A stretch of 64,000 bases of DNA from Micromonospora sp. NBC_01796 (GTDB lineage Bacteria; Actinomycetota; Actinomycetes; Mycobacteriales; Micromonosporaceae): assembly GCF_035917455.1 (NCBI RefSeq), contig NZ_CP109078.1, positions 3,906,001 to 3,970,000 on the forward strand, written 5' to 3'. The position numbers and the translations under genes are program-made. Positions within the stretch are counted from its first letter, which is position 1. Each line of letters opens with the position of its first letter. Below, piece by piece: positions 1-8,041 of the stretch. The notes under the pieces are model-generated. The model was not told the origin of the DNA and made no database searches. It saw only the letters and a program-made list of their open reading frames with translations.

Positions 1-913
1 GGCGGGCACACCCGCGCTGCGGGCGGCGATCGCCGCCTGGGCCGGGCGTAACTGCGGCGCCGATCCTGCCGGGATCGGCGTACTGCCCACGCTCGGCTCC
101 AAGGAGCTGGTCGCCTGGCTGCCCACCCTGCTCGGCATCGGGCCGGGTGACGTGGTGGTCATTCCCCAGGTCTGCTACCCGACCTACGAGGTCGGCGCCC
201 GGCTCGCCGGGGCCACCGTGGTCCGGGCCGACTCGATGACCGCGGTCGGTCCGACCTCCCGGGTACGCCTGGTCTGGGTCAACTCCCCGTCCAACCCGAC
301 CGGCCAGGTGCTGCCGCAGGCGCACCTGCGCAAGGTGGTCGACTGGGCCCGTGAGCGCGGTGCGGTGGTGGCCAGCGACGAGTGTTACCTGACCCTGGGC
401 TGGGAGTCCGAGCCGGTCTCGGTGCTCTCCCCGGAGGTCTCCGGTGGCTCGTACGACGGGCTGCTGGCGGTGCACTCGCTCTCCAAGCGGTCCAACCTCG
501 CCGGCTACCGGGCCGGGTTCGTGGCCGGTGACCCGGCGCTGGTGAGCAACCTGCTGGCGGTACGCAAGCACGCCGGCATGATCGTGCCGGAGCCGGTGCA
601 GGCGGCCATGGTCGCCGCGCTCGGCGACGAGGAGCACGTGGCGGTGCAGCGCGACCGATACGCGGCCCGGCGCGAGGTGCTGCGGCCGGCGCTGCTGAAG
701 GCGGGCTTCACGCTCAGCCACTCGGTGGCCGGGCTCTACTTCTGGGCCAGCCGGGACGAGGACTGCTGGACCACGATCGACTGGCTGGCCGAGCGCGGCA
801 TCCTCGCCGCTCCGGGCGCCTTCTACGGTCCCGCCGGCCAACGACACGTCCGGTTCGCGGTCACCGCGACCGACGAGCGGATCGCCGCCGCGGCGGAGCG
901 CCTCGCGGGTTGA
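1..913 (+). CDS. dapC: Succinyldiaminopimelate aminotransferase, 5' end outside window
   Basis: PLP-dependent class I/II aminotransferase of the acylated DAP (lysine and peptidoglycan) pathway, cytoplasmic; it would convert N-succinyl-2-amino-6-ketopimelate to N-succinyl-LL-diaminopimelate. The frame is open from base 2 and the true start lies upstream of the window. Visible: the substrate-loop motif NSPSNPTG, the ASDECY stretch, and the PLP-lysine region SLSKRSNLAGYRAGF. The C-terminal end (VRFAVTATDERIAAAAERL) is typical of the family. The specific DapC call rests on dapD and dapE lying about 16 kb downstream. Without that context, a generic class I aminotransferase would be the safe name. 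Confidence 0.85.
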   Translation, partial: AGTPALRAAIAAWAGRNCGADPAGIGVLPTLGSKELVAWLPTLLGIGPGDVVVIPQVCYPTYEVGARLAGATVVRADSMTAVGPTSRVRLVWVNSPSNPTGQVLPQAHLRKVVDWARERGAVVASDECYLTLGWESEPVSVLSPEVSGGSYDGLLAVHSLSKRSNLAGYRAGFVAGDPALVSNLLAVRKHAGMIVPEPVQAAMVAALGDEEHVAVQRDRYAARREVLRPALLKAGFTLSHSVAGLYFWASRDEDCWTTIDWLAERGILAAPGAFYGPAGQRHVRFAVTATDERIAAAAERLAG

Positions 914-1017
914 TCGGCTGCGCCTCGCCGGCTGATCACCCGCCGGCGGGGCCCGGTAATCCCGGCGCGGAAATTCTGTAATCGATCAAGGGCTTTCCGG
1001 TCCACTCGGGCTTTTGG

Positions 1018-1029
1018 GAGAGCGCTCTC
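1018..1029. promoter_or_regulatory. Palindromic operator copy 1 (GAGAGCGCTCTC)
   Basis: Perfect 12-bp palindrome GAGAGCGCTCTC about 180 bp upstream of the secreted ThuA/sugar-dehydrogenase gene. It resembles the GAGCGCTC core bound by LacI-family sugar repressors such as CebR in actinomycetes. An identical copy lies at 1132-1143, 114 bp away centre to centre, so a looped or cooperative repressor is possible. The regulator is not in this window. Confidence 0.65.
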
Positions 1030-1078
1030 AGGATTGTCGAAACAATCCTTGACGAGCCCGCAATCCAGCCGTAACGAT

Positions 1079-1090
1079 GTATGCGCATAC
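1079..1090. promoter_or_regulatory. Palindrome GTATGCGCATAC between the two operators
   Basis: Perfect 12-bp palindrome lying between the two GAGAGCGCTCTC boxes. It contains the same GCATAC half-site found in dyads at 12986-13000 and, as CATAC, at 18923-18935. It could be a separate regulator site or overlap the promoter. Function unknown. Confidence 0.4.
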
Positions 1091-1131
1091 CTCGCTCAGC
1101 CACCGACCGTCGGCGTGTCGGTCATGGGCGG

Positions 1132-1143
1132 GAGAGCGCTCTC
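1132..1143. promoter_or_regulatory. Palindromic operator copy 2 (GAGAGCGCTCTC)
   Basis: Second exact copy of the 12-bp palindrome, 67 bp upstream of the GTG start at 1211. Two identical sites in front of one gene strongly suggest a real operator, most likely for a LacI-family carbohydrate regulator (inference from motif similarity). Confidence 0.7.
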
Positions 1144-1210
1144 GTCACCACACACCGCAAGGGCGTGATCGGCGCACGCCGTCCTCCATCGCACCAGGAA
1201 AGGACTCCCC

Positions 1211-4200
1211 GTGCGTAGATCACTGCGATCGTGGCTCGGCGCTGTGCTGAGTGCGGTCCTCGTGGTGGGCGGCATCGTCGCCATACCACCGGCGGCCAGT
1301 GCCGCCGCGTTCAGTGTTCTCGTCTTCTCCAAGACCGCCGGCTTCCGGCACGGCTCGATCACCCCCGGCATCGCCGCCATCCAGGCGCTCGGCTCGGCCA
1401 ACGACTTCACCGTGGAGGCCACCGAGGACGCCGCCCAGTTCACCGACGCGAACCTGGCCCGGTTCAAGGCGGTCATCTGGCTCTCCACCACCGGGGACGT
1501 ACTCAACGCGGCGCAGCAGGCCTCGTTCGAGCGGTACATCGCGGCCGGTGGCGGTTACGTGGGCGTACACGCCGCCTCCGACACCGAGTACGACTGGCCC
1601 TGGTACGGCGGGCTCGTCGGCGCGTACTTCGCCTCGCACCCGGCCGAGCAGACCGCGACGGTCAAGGTGGCCGACCAGGTGCACACGTCCACCGTCGGCC
1701 TGCCGCAGCGCTGGTCCCGGTTCGACGAGTGGTACAACTACCGGACCAACCCCCGGGGCACCGTGCACGTGCTCGCCACCCTGGACGAGACCACGTACAC
1801 CGGCGGCAGCAACGGCGCCGACCACCCGATCAGCTGGTGCCAGAACTACGGCGGCGGCCGGTCCTGGTACACCGGGATGGGGCACACCGACGCGTCGTAC
1901 GCCGACGCGAACTTCCGCAAGCACCTGCTCGGCGGCATCCTCGGCGCCTCCGGCACCGTGGCCACCGACTGCGGCGGCACCGTCAACAGCAACTTCCAGC
2001 AGGTCGAGCTGGCCAAGGGGGTGGCCGAGACCGGTGAGCCGATGACCCTCACCGTGCTGCCCGACCGGGGCGTACTGCACACCTCGCGCAACGGGGTGGT
2101 CCGGCACACCGACGCCGCCGGCAACACCAAGGTCGCCGGCACGCTGGCCGTCTACACCGGTGACGAGGAGGGTCTGCAAGGCATCAAGGCCGACCCCAAC
2201 TTCGCCACCAACCGCTGGGTCTACCTCTACTACGCGCCACCGCTGAGCACTCCCGGCGGCGGTGCGCCGGCCACCGGCACCCCGGCCCAGTTCGCCCCGT
2301 GGAACGGCGTCAACCGGCTCACCCGGGTCACCCTGAACGCCGACAACACCCTGAACCTGGCCAGCGAGGTGCTGGTCCTGGAGGTGCCGACCAGTCGGGG
2401 CATGTGCTGCCACGTCGGTGGTGACATGGACTTCGACGCCGCCGGCAACCTCTACCTGTCCACCGGCGACGACACCAACCCGTTCGACTCGGCCGGCTTC
2501 AGCCCGATCGACGAGCGGACCGACCGCAACCCGGCCTTCGACGCCCAGCGGACCTCGGCGAACACCAACGACCTGCGTGGCAAGGTGCTGCGGATCAAGC
2601 CGAGCGCGGCCGGCGGTTACACCATCCCGACCGGCAACATGTTCGCGCCGGGCACCGCCCGTACCCGTCCCGAGATCTACGCGATGGGCTTCCGCAACCC
2701 GTTCCGGATGAGCGTCGACAAGGCCACCGGCGTGGTCTACCTCGGTGACTACGGGCCGGACGCGGGCGCCGCCGACCCGAACCGGGGACCGGCGGGCAAC
2801 GTGGAGTTCGCCCGGATCACCCAGCCCGGCTTCTACGGCTGGCCGTACTGCACGGCGCGCAACGACGCGTACAACGAGTACACGTTCCCGAGTGGCCCGT
2901 CGGGTGCGAAGTACAACTGTGCCGGCGGTGCGATCAACAACTCGCCGAACAACACCGGCCTCACCCAGCTCCCGCCGGCCGTCCCGGCCTGGCTGCCGTA
3001 CGGTGGCTCGGGCAGCCCGCCGGAGTTCACCGGTGGCGGCCTGTCGCCGATGGGTGGCCCGGTCTACCGGTACAACGCGGCCTCCACCTCGGACGTGGCG
3101 TTCCCGCAGTACTACGACGGCACCTTCTTCGCCGGTGAGTTCGGCCGCCGCTGGATCAAGAACGTGAAGATCGACTCGGCCGGCGAGCCGTTGAAGATCA
3201 ACTCGTTCCCGTGGACCGGCACCCAGATCATGGACATGGAGTTCGGTCCCGACGGAGCCCTCTACGTGCTCGACTACGGCACCGGGTGGTTCAACGGCGA
3301 CGCGAACTCCGCCCTCTACCGGATCGAGTACGCCCGCGAGGGCAGAGCGCCGCTGCCGAAGGTCACCGCGACCCCGACCAGCGGGGTGGCACCCCTGACC
3401 GTGGCGTTCTCCTCGGCCGGCACCCTCGACCCGGACGGCGACCCGTTCACGTACGCCTGGGACTTCGACAACAACGGCACCACCGACTCCACCGCCGCGA
3501 ACCCGAGCTTCACGTACACCACCAACGGCGTACGCAGCCCGACGCTGACGGTGCGGGACAGCACGGGCAAGACGGCCACCGCGAGCGTGGTGGTGACCGT
3601 CGGCAACAGTGCGCCGGTGGTCACCGTGAACACCCCGCTCAACGGGTCGACGTTCAACTTCGGCGACGCGGTCCCGTTCACCGTGACCGTCACCGACGCC
3701 CAGGACGGGGCGATCAACTGCGCCCGTGTCAAGGTCAACTACGTACTCGGCCACGACTCGCACGGTCACCAGCTCGGCAGCGTGCAGGGCTGCACCGGGG
3801 TCATCCAGACCTCGGCCGACGGCGAGCACGACACCGCGGCGAACATCTTCGGCATCATCGACGCCGAATACACCGACCTGGGCGGCGGCGGCCAGGCGCC
3901 ACTGACCACGCACACCCAGGCCGTGCTGCAACCGCGTACCCGCCAGGCCGAGCACTTCGGCGACTCCAGTGGCATCCAGATCACCGCACCCGGCAACGCA
4001 CAGGGCGGCGGGGCGATCGGGTACGTCGACAACAACGACTGGATCTCGTACACCCCGTACAACCTGACCGGCATCCAGTCGTTCAGCGCCCGGGTCGGCG
4101 CACCGGCCGGCGGTGGCGGCACCCTCGAACTGCGGGTCGACTCACCCACCGGACAACTGGTCGGCTCGGCCACGGTGGTGCCGACCGGCGGATACAACAC

Positions 4201-5161
4201 CTGGGCCACCGTCACCGGCGCGGTCACCGCACCGACCGGCACCCGCACGCTCTACCTGGTGTTCAAGGGCACCGGCCCGTACTTCGACGTGGACGAGTTC
4301 ACCCTCTCCACCCAGCCCGGCGGCGGCCCCGGACCGGACCCCGATCCGGATCCCGAACCAACCGGCAACCTGGCCCTGAACAAGCCCGCCCGCACCTCCA
4401 GCATCGAGGGCGCGTTCGTCGCCGGGAACGCCTTCGACGGGGCGATCGGCACCCGCTGGGCCAGCGCGTTCAGCGATCCGCAGTGGATCGACGTCGACCT
4501 CGGCGCCTCGTACGCGATCAACCGGGTCAAGTTGACCTGGGAGGCGGCGTACGGCAGCGCGTACCAGATCCAAACCTCGCCGGACGGGGTCACCTGGACC
4601 ACCATCCGGAGCGTGACCGGCGGTGACGGCGGGGTCGACGACCTCACCGGCCTGACCGGCACCGGCCGGTACGTACGCCTCAACGGCACCACCCGAGGCA
4701 CCGCCTGGGGCTACTCGCTGTTCGAGTTCGAGGTGTACGGCGGCGGCAGCGGTCCGAACAACCCGCAGCCCGGCGCCAACCTGCTGCTGAACAAGCCGAC
4801 CCTCGTCTCCAGCAGTGAGGGGGCCGGCATGTCCGGTGCCCAGGCGGTCGACGGCAGCCTCACCACCCGCTGGTCGTCGCTCTTCGCCGACCCGCAGTCG
4901 CTCCGTGTCGACCTCGGCACGCCGACCGCGATCGGCCGGGTGAAGCTGACCTGGGAGGCGGCCTACAGCAGCGCGTACCAGATCCAGACCTCGAACGACG
5001 GCACCACCTGGACCACCGTGCGCTCGGTGACCGGTGCCAACGGCGGGGTGGACGAACTGACCGGCCTCGGCGCCAACGGCCGCTACATCCGGGTCAACGG
5101 CACCGCCCGGGGTACGGCCTACGGCCACTCCCTCTGGGAGTTCGAGGCGTACGCCAGCTAA
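1211..5161 (+). CDS. Secreted ThuA / glucose-sorbosone dehydrogenase / PKD / CBM multidomain protein
   Basis: Exported 1316-aa modular protein, probably acting on extracellular carbohydrate. An N-terminal Sec signal (residues 1 to about 33, ending PPAASAAA) is followed by a ThuA-like domain (34-250), a glucose/sorbosone-dehydrogenase-type beta-propeller (262-710), a PKD domain (716-795, with TYAWDFDNNGTTDS), a short domain with a Cys pair and the stretch GHDSHGH (about 830-890), a CBM6-like domain (909-1033), a Pro-Asp linker (GPDPDPDPEP), and two tandem F5/8 type C (CBM32-like) modules (1050-1177 and 1186-1316). GTG start preceded by AGGAAAGGA at 1196-1204. Two copies of a sugar-repressor-like palindrome lie upstream and an 18-bp hairpin follows the stop. 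Substrate unknown; the ThuA-dehydrogenase fusion recurs in actinomycetes. The two C-terminal modules are near-duplicates. Confidence 0.88.
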   Translation: MRRSLRSWLGAVLSAVLVVGGIVAIPPAASAAAFSVLVFSKTAGFRHGSITPGIAAIQALGSANDFTVEATEDAAQFTDANLARFKAVIWLSTTGDVLNAAQQASFERYIAAGGGYVGVHAASDTEYDWPWYGGLVGAYFASHPAEQTATVKVADQVHTSTVGLPQRWSRFDEWYNYRTNPRGTVHVLATLDETTYTGGSNGADHPISWCQNYGGGRSWYTGMGHTDASYADANFRKHLLGGILGASGTVATDCGGTVNSNFQQVELAKGVAETGEPMTLTVLPDRGVLHTSRNGVVRHTDAAGNTKVAGTLAVYTGDEEGLQGIKADPNFATNRWVYLYYAPPLSTPGGGAPATGTPAQFAPWNGVNRLTRVTLNADNTLNLASEVLVLEVPTSRGMCCHVGGDMDFDAAGNLYLSTGDDTNPFDSAGFSPIDERTDRNPAFDAQRTSANTNDLRGKVLRIKPSAAGGYTIPTGNMFAPGTARTRPEIYAMGFRNPFRMSVDKATGVVYLGDYGPDAGAADPNRGPAGNVEFARITQPGFYGWPYCTARNDAYNEYTFPSGPSGAKYNCAGGAINNSPNNTGLTQLPPAVPAWLPYGGSGSPPEFTGGGLSPMGGPVYRYNAASTSDVAFPQYYDGTFFAGEFGRRWIKNVKIDSAGEPLKINSFPWTGTQIMDMEFGPDGALYVLDYGTGWFNGDANSALYRIEYAREGRAPLPKVTATPTSGVAPLTVAFSSAGTLDPDGDPFTYAWDFDNNGTTDSTAANPSFTYTTNGVRSPTLTVRDSTGKTATASVVVTVGNSAPVVTVNTPLNGSTFNFGDAVPFTVTVTDAQDGAINCARVKVNYVLGHDSHGHQLGSVQGCTGVIQTSADGEHDTAANIFGIIDAEYTDLGGGGQAPLTTHTQAVLQPRTRQAEHFGDSSGIQITAPGNAQGGGAIGYVDNNDWISYTPYNLTGIQSFSARVGAPAGGGGTLELRVDSPTGQLVGSATVVPTGGYNTWATVTGAVTAPTGTRTLYLVFKGTGPYFDVDEFTLSTQPGGGPGPDPDPDPEPTGNLALNKPARTSSIEGAFVAGNAFDGAIGTRWASAFSDPQWIDVDLGASYAINRVKLTWEAAYGSAYQIQTSPDGVTWTTIRSVTGGDGGVDDLTGLTGTGRYVRLNGTTRGTAWGYSLFEFEVYGGGSGPNNPQPGANLLLNKPTLVSSSEGAGMSGAQAVDGSLTTRWSSLFADPQSLRVDLGTPTAIGRVKLTWEAAYSSAYQIQTSNDGTTWTTVRSVTGANGGVDELTGLGANGRYIRVNGTARGTAYGHSLWEFEAYAS

Positions 5162-5172
5162 CCACCACCACA

Positions 5173-5210
5173 GATGTGGCCGGTACGGGATCTCCCGTAC
5201 CGGCCACATC
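5173..5210 (+). terminator. Perfect 18-bp hairpin downstream of the ThuA protein gene
   Basis: Arms 5173-5190 and 5193-5210 are exact complements with a 2-nt centre. There is no T tract, as is common for actinobacterial terminators. It starts 12 bases after the stop codon. Confidence 0.75.
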
Positions 5211-5312
5211 GCTACGTGTACCGCTCGCCGCTCGGCCGATCCGGCCGAGCGAGCTGTCCGGATCTTGACCCTCTTCGATGCCTCCGGGGTGCCACGTCCT
5301 ACGCTGGCGGCC

Positions 5313-6464
5313 ATGGCGCAGGCGTTGATCGACGAGGTTCGTGCTCTCTCCGCCCGGATCGCGGCGCTCGCGCCGCAGATCGAACACGACCGGACGATGC
5401 CGGAGGAACTCGTCTCCGAGCTGGCCGGGCTGGGACTGTTCCGGCTCGCCGCGCCGCAGAAGGTGGGCGGCATCGAGGCAGACCCGCTGACCATGTTCGA
5501 GATTTTCGAGGAGTTGGGCCGGGCCGACGGCTCGGTCGGCTGGTGCACCATGATCGCCGGCGCGACCGGGTTCACCCTCGGCCACCTCGACGAGTCGACC
5601 GCGACGGAGCTGCTCACCGACCCGCGGTTCCTGGTCACCGGCGTCGCGGCACCGTCGGGCCGGGCGACCACCGTGCCCGACGGATACCGGGTACGCGGCC
5701 GCTGGTCGTTCGCCAGCGGCAGCCGTCAGGCCACCCACCTCGTCGGTGGCTGCCTCGTGTACGACGGGGACGAACTCGTCACCGGGCCGGGCGGGGTGCC
5801 GCAGATCCTGCACGTGATCATGCCGGCGGCCGAGGTGACCGTCCACGACAACTGGGACGTGGTCGGCCTCTCCGGCACCGGCAGCCACGACATCGAGGCG
5901 GTCGACGTGTTCGTCCCGTCGGCGTACACGTTCTCGATCTTCGGGCCGGCGCGGGAGGACCGGCCGCTCTACCGGTTCCCGGTGTTCGGCCTGCTCTCGT
6001 TCGGGATCGGCGCGGTGGCACTCGGCATCGGCCGTGCCGCGCTCGACGAGTTCGGGCGGTTGATGGGGGAGAAGCGCGACGCGTTGACCGGGCAACCGAT
6101 GGCGGGCAAACCGATGAGCCGGGTCGTGCTCGCCGAGGCCGAGGGGATCCTCGGCTCCGGCCGGGCGTACCTGGTCAGCGAGATCGCCGAGTGCTGGCGG
6201 CTGGTCTCGGCTGGCGAGGTGGTGCCGGTCGACCGCCGGGCGCGGCTGCGACTGGCCGTCGCCCACGCGGCCGGGAGCGCAGCCCGGGCGGTCGACCTCG
6301 TCTACCACGCCGGTGGCGGGAACTCGGTCCGGCTGGCGAGCCCGCTGCAACGCTGCTTCCGGGACGTACACGTGGCGACCCAGCACGCCATGGTCAACCT
6401 GGACGTACTCGAAACGGTCGGCGGGGTGCTCCTCGACCAACCGGTGTCCACCGTACGGCTGTGA
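5313..6464 (+). CDS. Acyl-CoA dehydrogenase-fold flavoprotein (hydroxylase/monooxygenase-like)
   Basis: A 383-aa cytoplasmic flavoenzyme with the acyl-CoA dehydrogenase fold: helical N-terminus (EHDRTMPEELVSELAGLGLFRL), a middle FAD-binding barrel (WCTMIAGATG, then VRGRWSFASGSRQATH), and a C-terminal helical bundle with YHAGGGNSVRLASPLQRCFRDVH. The SGS and RCFRDVH patterns resemble the class D two-component monooxygenases (HsaA/HpaB-like) more than true acyl-CoA dehydrogenases. I chose ATG 5313, preceded by TACGCT at 5300-5305 with a 7-base gap (leaderless). An in-frame TTG at 5265 would add 16 residues. No flavin reductase partner is adjacent, so the substrate is open. Confidence 0.8.
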   Translation: MAQALIDEVRALSARIAALAPQIEHDRTMPEELVSELAGLGLFRLAAPQKVGGIEADPLTMFEIFEELGRADGSVGWCTMIAGATGFTLGHLDESTATELLTDPRFLVTGVAAPSGRATTVPDGYRVRGRWSFASGSRQATHLVGGCLVYDGDELVTGPGGVPQILHVIMPAAEVTVHDNWDVVGLSGTGSHDIEAVDVFVPSAYTFSIFGPAREDRPLYRFPVFGLLSFGIGAVALGIGRAALDEFGRLMGEKRDALTGQPMAGKPMSRVVLAEAEGILGSGRAYLVSEIAECWRLVSAGEVVPVDRRARLRLAVAHAAGSAARAVDLVYHAGGGNSVRLASPLQRCFRDVHVATQHAMVNLDVLETVGGVLLDQPVSTVRL

Positions 6465-6517
6465 TCCCGCGACCCGATCGCTCGCCCGATCGACCGCCGA
6501 CCCCTAGGGTTGGGGAC

Positions 6518-7189
6518 ATGGTCGATGGTCCGGTGGTGGTGGTACGCGGCGAGGCGTTTCGTGAGGTGCCGCCCGAACTGGCGCGCTTCCAGGTCACCGC
6601 GACCGCGCGGGACAAGGACCGGCAGGCCACCCTGGCCCGGCTCGCCGAACGGGCCGAGGCCGTACGCACACTGATCGACTCGTACGGTGCCGCGATCGAG
6701 CGCCGGGAGAGCGGCCAGTTGCAGGTGTACCCCGAGGTCAAACGCGCCTCCGAACGGGTGGTCGCGTACCACGGTAGCGTGAGCACGACGGTGACCGTCA
6801 CCGACTTCACCGTGCTCGGTGAACTGATGCTCCGACTGGCCGACCGGGACCAGACCCAGATCGCCGGCCCGTGGTGGGAACTGCGGCCGGGCAGCCCGGT
6901 CCACCGGGAGGCGCGCCGGGCCGCTATCGGCGAGGCCGTCGACCGGGCCCGGGAGTACGCCGACGCGCTCGGCGCCCGGGTGACCGCCCTGGTCCAGCTC
7001 GCCGACGCCGGCACCGACCAGCCCCGGCCGATGATGATGGTCGGCTCGGCGCAGAGCTACCGGGCCAAGGGCGCGATGGACAGCGTGCCCGAACTCGACC
7101 TCGATCCACAGCCGCAGAGCATCCAGGCGAGCGTCGAGGCGCGGTTCACCATCAGCGAGCCGACGGTGCTCGCCGAGCCAGGCGACTGA
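6518..7189 (+). CDS. SIMPL (DUF541) domain protein
   Basis: A 223-aa protein of the SIMPL/DUF541 family (role poorly defined; bacterial relatives are linked to stress or envelope functions). It begins with VVVVRGEAFREVPPELARFQV, a typical SIMPL first strand, and continues with the alternating charged strands of this family. No signal peptide is seen, so it is probably cytoplasmic, unlike many periplasmic members. ATG 6518 is the best start because TAGGGT at 6505-6510 sits 7 bases upstream (leaderless). The frame is open far upstream, but that region overlaps the flavoprotein gene. The kinase gene follows 10 bases after the stop, probably in one transcript. Confidence 0.82.
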   Translation: MVDGPVVVVRGEAFREVPPELARFQVTATARDKDRQATLARLAERAEAVRTLIDSYGAAIERRESGQLQVYPEVKRASERVVAYHGSVSTTVTVTDFTVLGELMLRLADRDQTQIAGPWWELRPGSPVHREARRAAIGEAVDRAREYADALGARVTALVQLADAGTDQPRPMMMVGSAQSYRAKGAMDSVPELDLDPQPQSIQASVEARFTISEPTVLAEPGD

Positions 7190-7199
7190 GCCGGCCATC

Positions 7200-7838
7200 G
7201 TGCCCGTACCGGCGCAGCCGTACACCTTCGACCAGCTTGTCGCGCGGGCGCGCGCCCTCGCCGGAGCCGGCCCCCGTCGAATGCTCGGCATCACCGGCGC
7301 ACCCGGTGCCGGCAAGTCCACCCTGGCCGGTCGGTTGGTCGACGCCCTCGGCCCGACGGCGGCACTGGTCCCGATGGACGGTTTCCACCTCGCCGAGGTG
7401 GAGCTGCACCGGCTCGGCCGGCACGCCCGCAAGGGTGCCGTCGACACCTTCGACGGCGCCGGTTTCGTGGCCCTGATGCACCGGCTCCGTACGGTCGTCG
7501 ACACCACCGTGTACGCGCCGGAGTTCCGCCGGGACCTGGAGGAGTCGATCGCCGGGGCGATCGCCGTGCCGCCGCAGGTACGGCTGGTGGTCACCGAGGG
7601 CAACTACCTGCTGGTGCCGACCCTGCCCTGGGGCGAGCTGCGCGGGCTGCTCGACGAGGTGTGGTTCCTCGACCTCGACGCCCCCGAGCGGTTGCGGCGG
7701 CTCACCGAACGGCACGTCGGCTTCGGTCGGGCGGCGGCCGAGGCGGCGGCCCGGGCCCGTGGCACCGATCAGGTCAACGCCGACCTGATCGAGACCACCG
7801 CGATCCGCTCCGATGTGGTCGTACGACTTTCCGAATGA
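7200..7838 (+). CDS. Nucleoside/nucleotide kinase family protein (P-loop)
   Basis: A 212-aa P-loop kinase of the uridine kinase/bacterial pantothenate kinase-like superfamily. Walker A is GAPGAGKST (about residues 31-39). MDGFHLAEVEL and RKGAVDTFDGAGF form the substrate-lid region, and YAPEFRRDLEESIAGAI and VTEGNYLL match the later family motifs. It would phosphorylate a small substrate such as a nucleoside, sugar or pantothenate with ATP; the substrate cannot be told from sequence alone. GTG start, 10 bases after the SIMPL gene, so probably co-transcribed. Confidence 0.83.
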   Translation: MPVPAQPYTFDQLVARARALAGAGPRRMLGITGAPGAGKSTLAGRLVDALGPTAALVPMDGFHLAEVELHRLGRHARKGAVDTFDGAGFVALMHRLRTVVDTTVYAPEFRRDLEESIAGAIAVPPQVRLVVTEGNYLLVPTLPWGELRGLLDEVWFLDLDAPERLRRLTERHVGFGRAAAEAAARARGTDQVNADLIETTAIRSDVVVRLSE

Positions 7839-7849
7839 CACATCGGCCG

Positions 7850-7874
7850 GGTTGGCAGGCAACCGGTGCCAACC
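7850..7874 (+). terminator. Hairpin after the kinase gene
   Basis: GGTTGGCA (7850-7857) pairs with TGCCAACC (7867-7874) across a 9-nt loop, 12 bases after the stop. No T tract. Plausible but unproven terminator. Confidence 0.4.
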
Positions 7875-8041
7875 AGGTGAATATCCCTCGCCGAGAGTCG
7901 TGTACCCGACGCGGACGCCCATCGGAGTGAACCACTACCCGGCGGGGTGATAGCGAAGCGCATCGAGGACTGGTAAACCGGGCGGACAACGTCGTTTCGG
8001 TGGGTTCGGGACGTTGACTTTCGAACATCGACAGGAGGCCC

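Noticed and set aside
1220-3955. A long open reading frame on the minus strand opposite the ThuA gene
   Set aside because: It mirrors the GC-rich third-codon positions of the plus-strand gene, has no RBS, and its Arg/Gly/Val-rich product looks like no protein family. The signal peptide and domains support the plus strand.
5174-6517. Extension of the SIMPL gene upstream
   Set aside because: It overlaps the flavoprotein gene and is Arg-rich; TAGGGT at 6505-6510 marks the true start.
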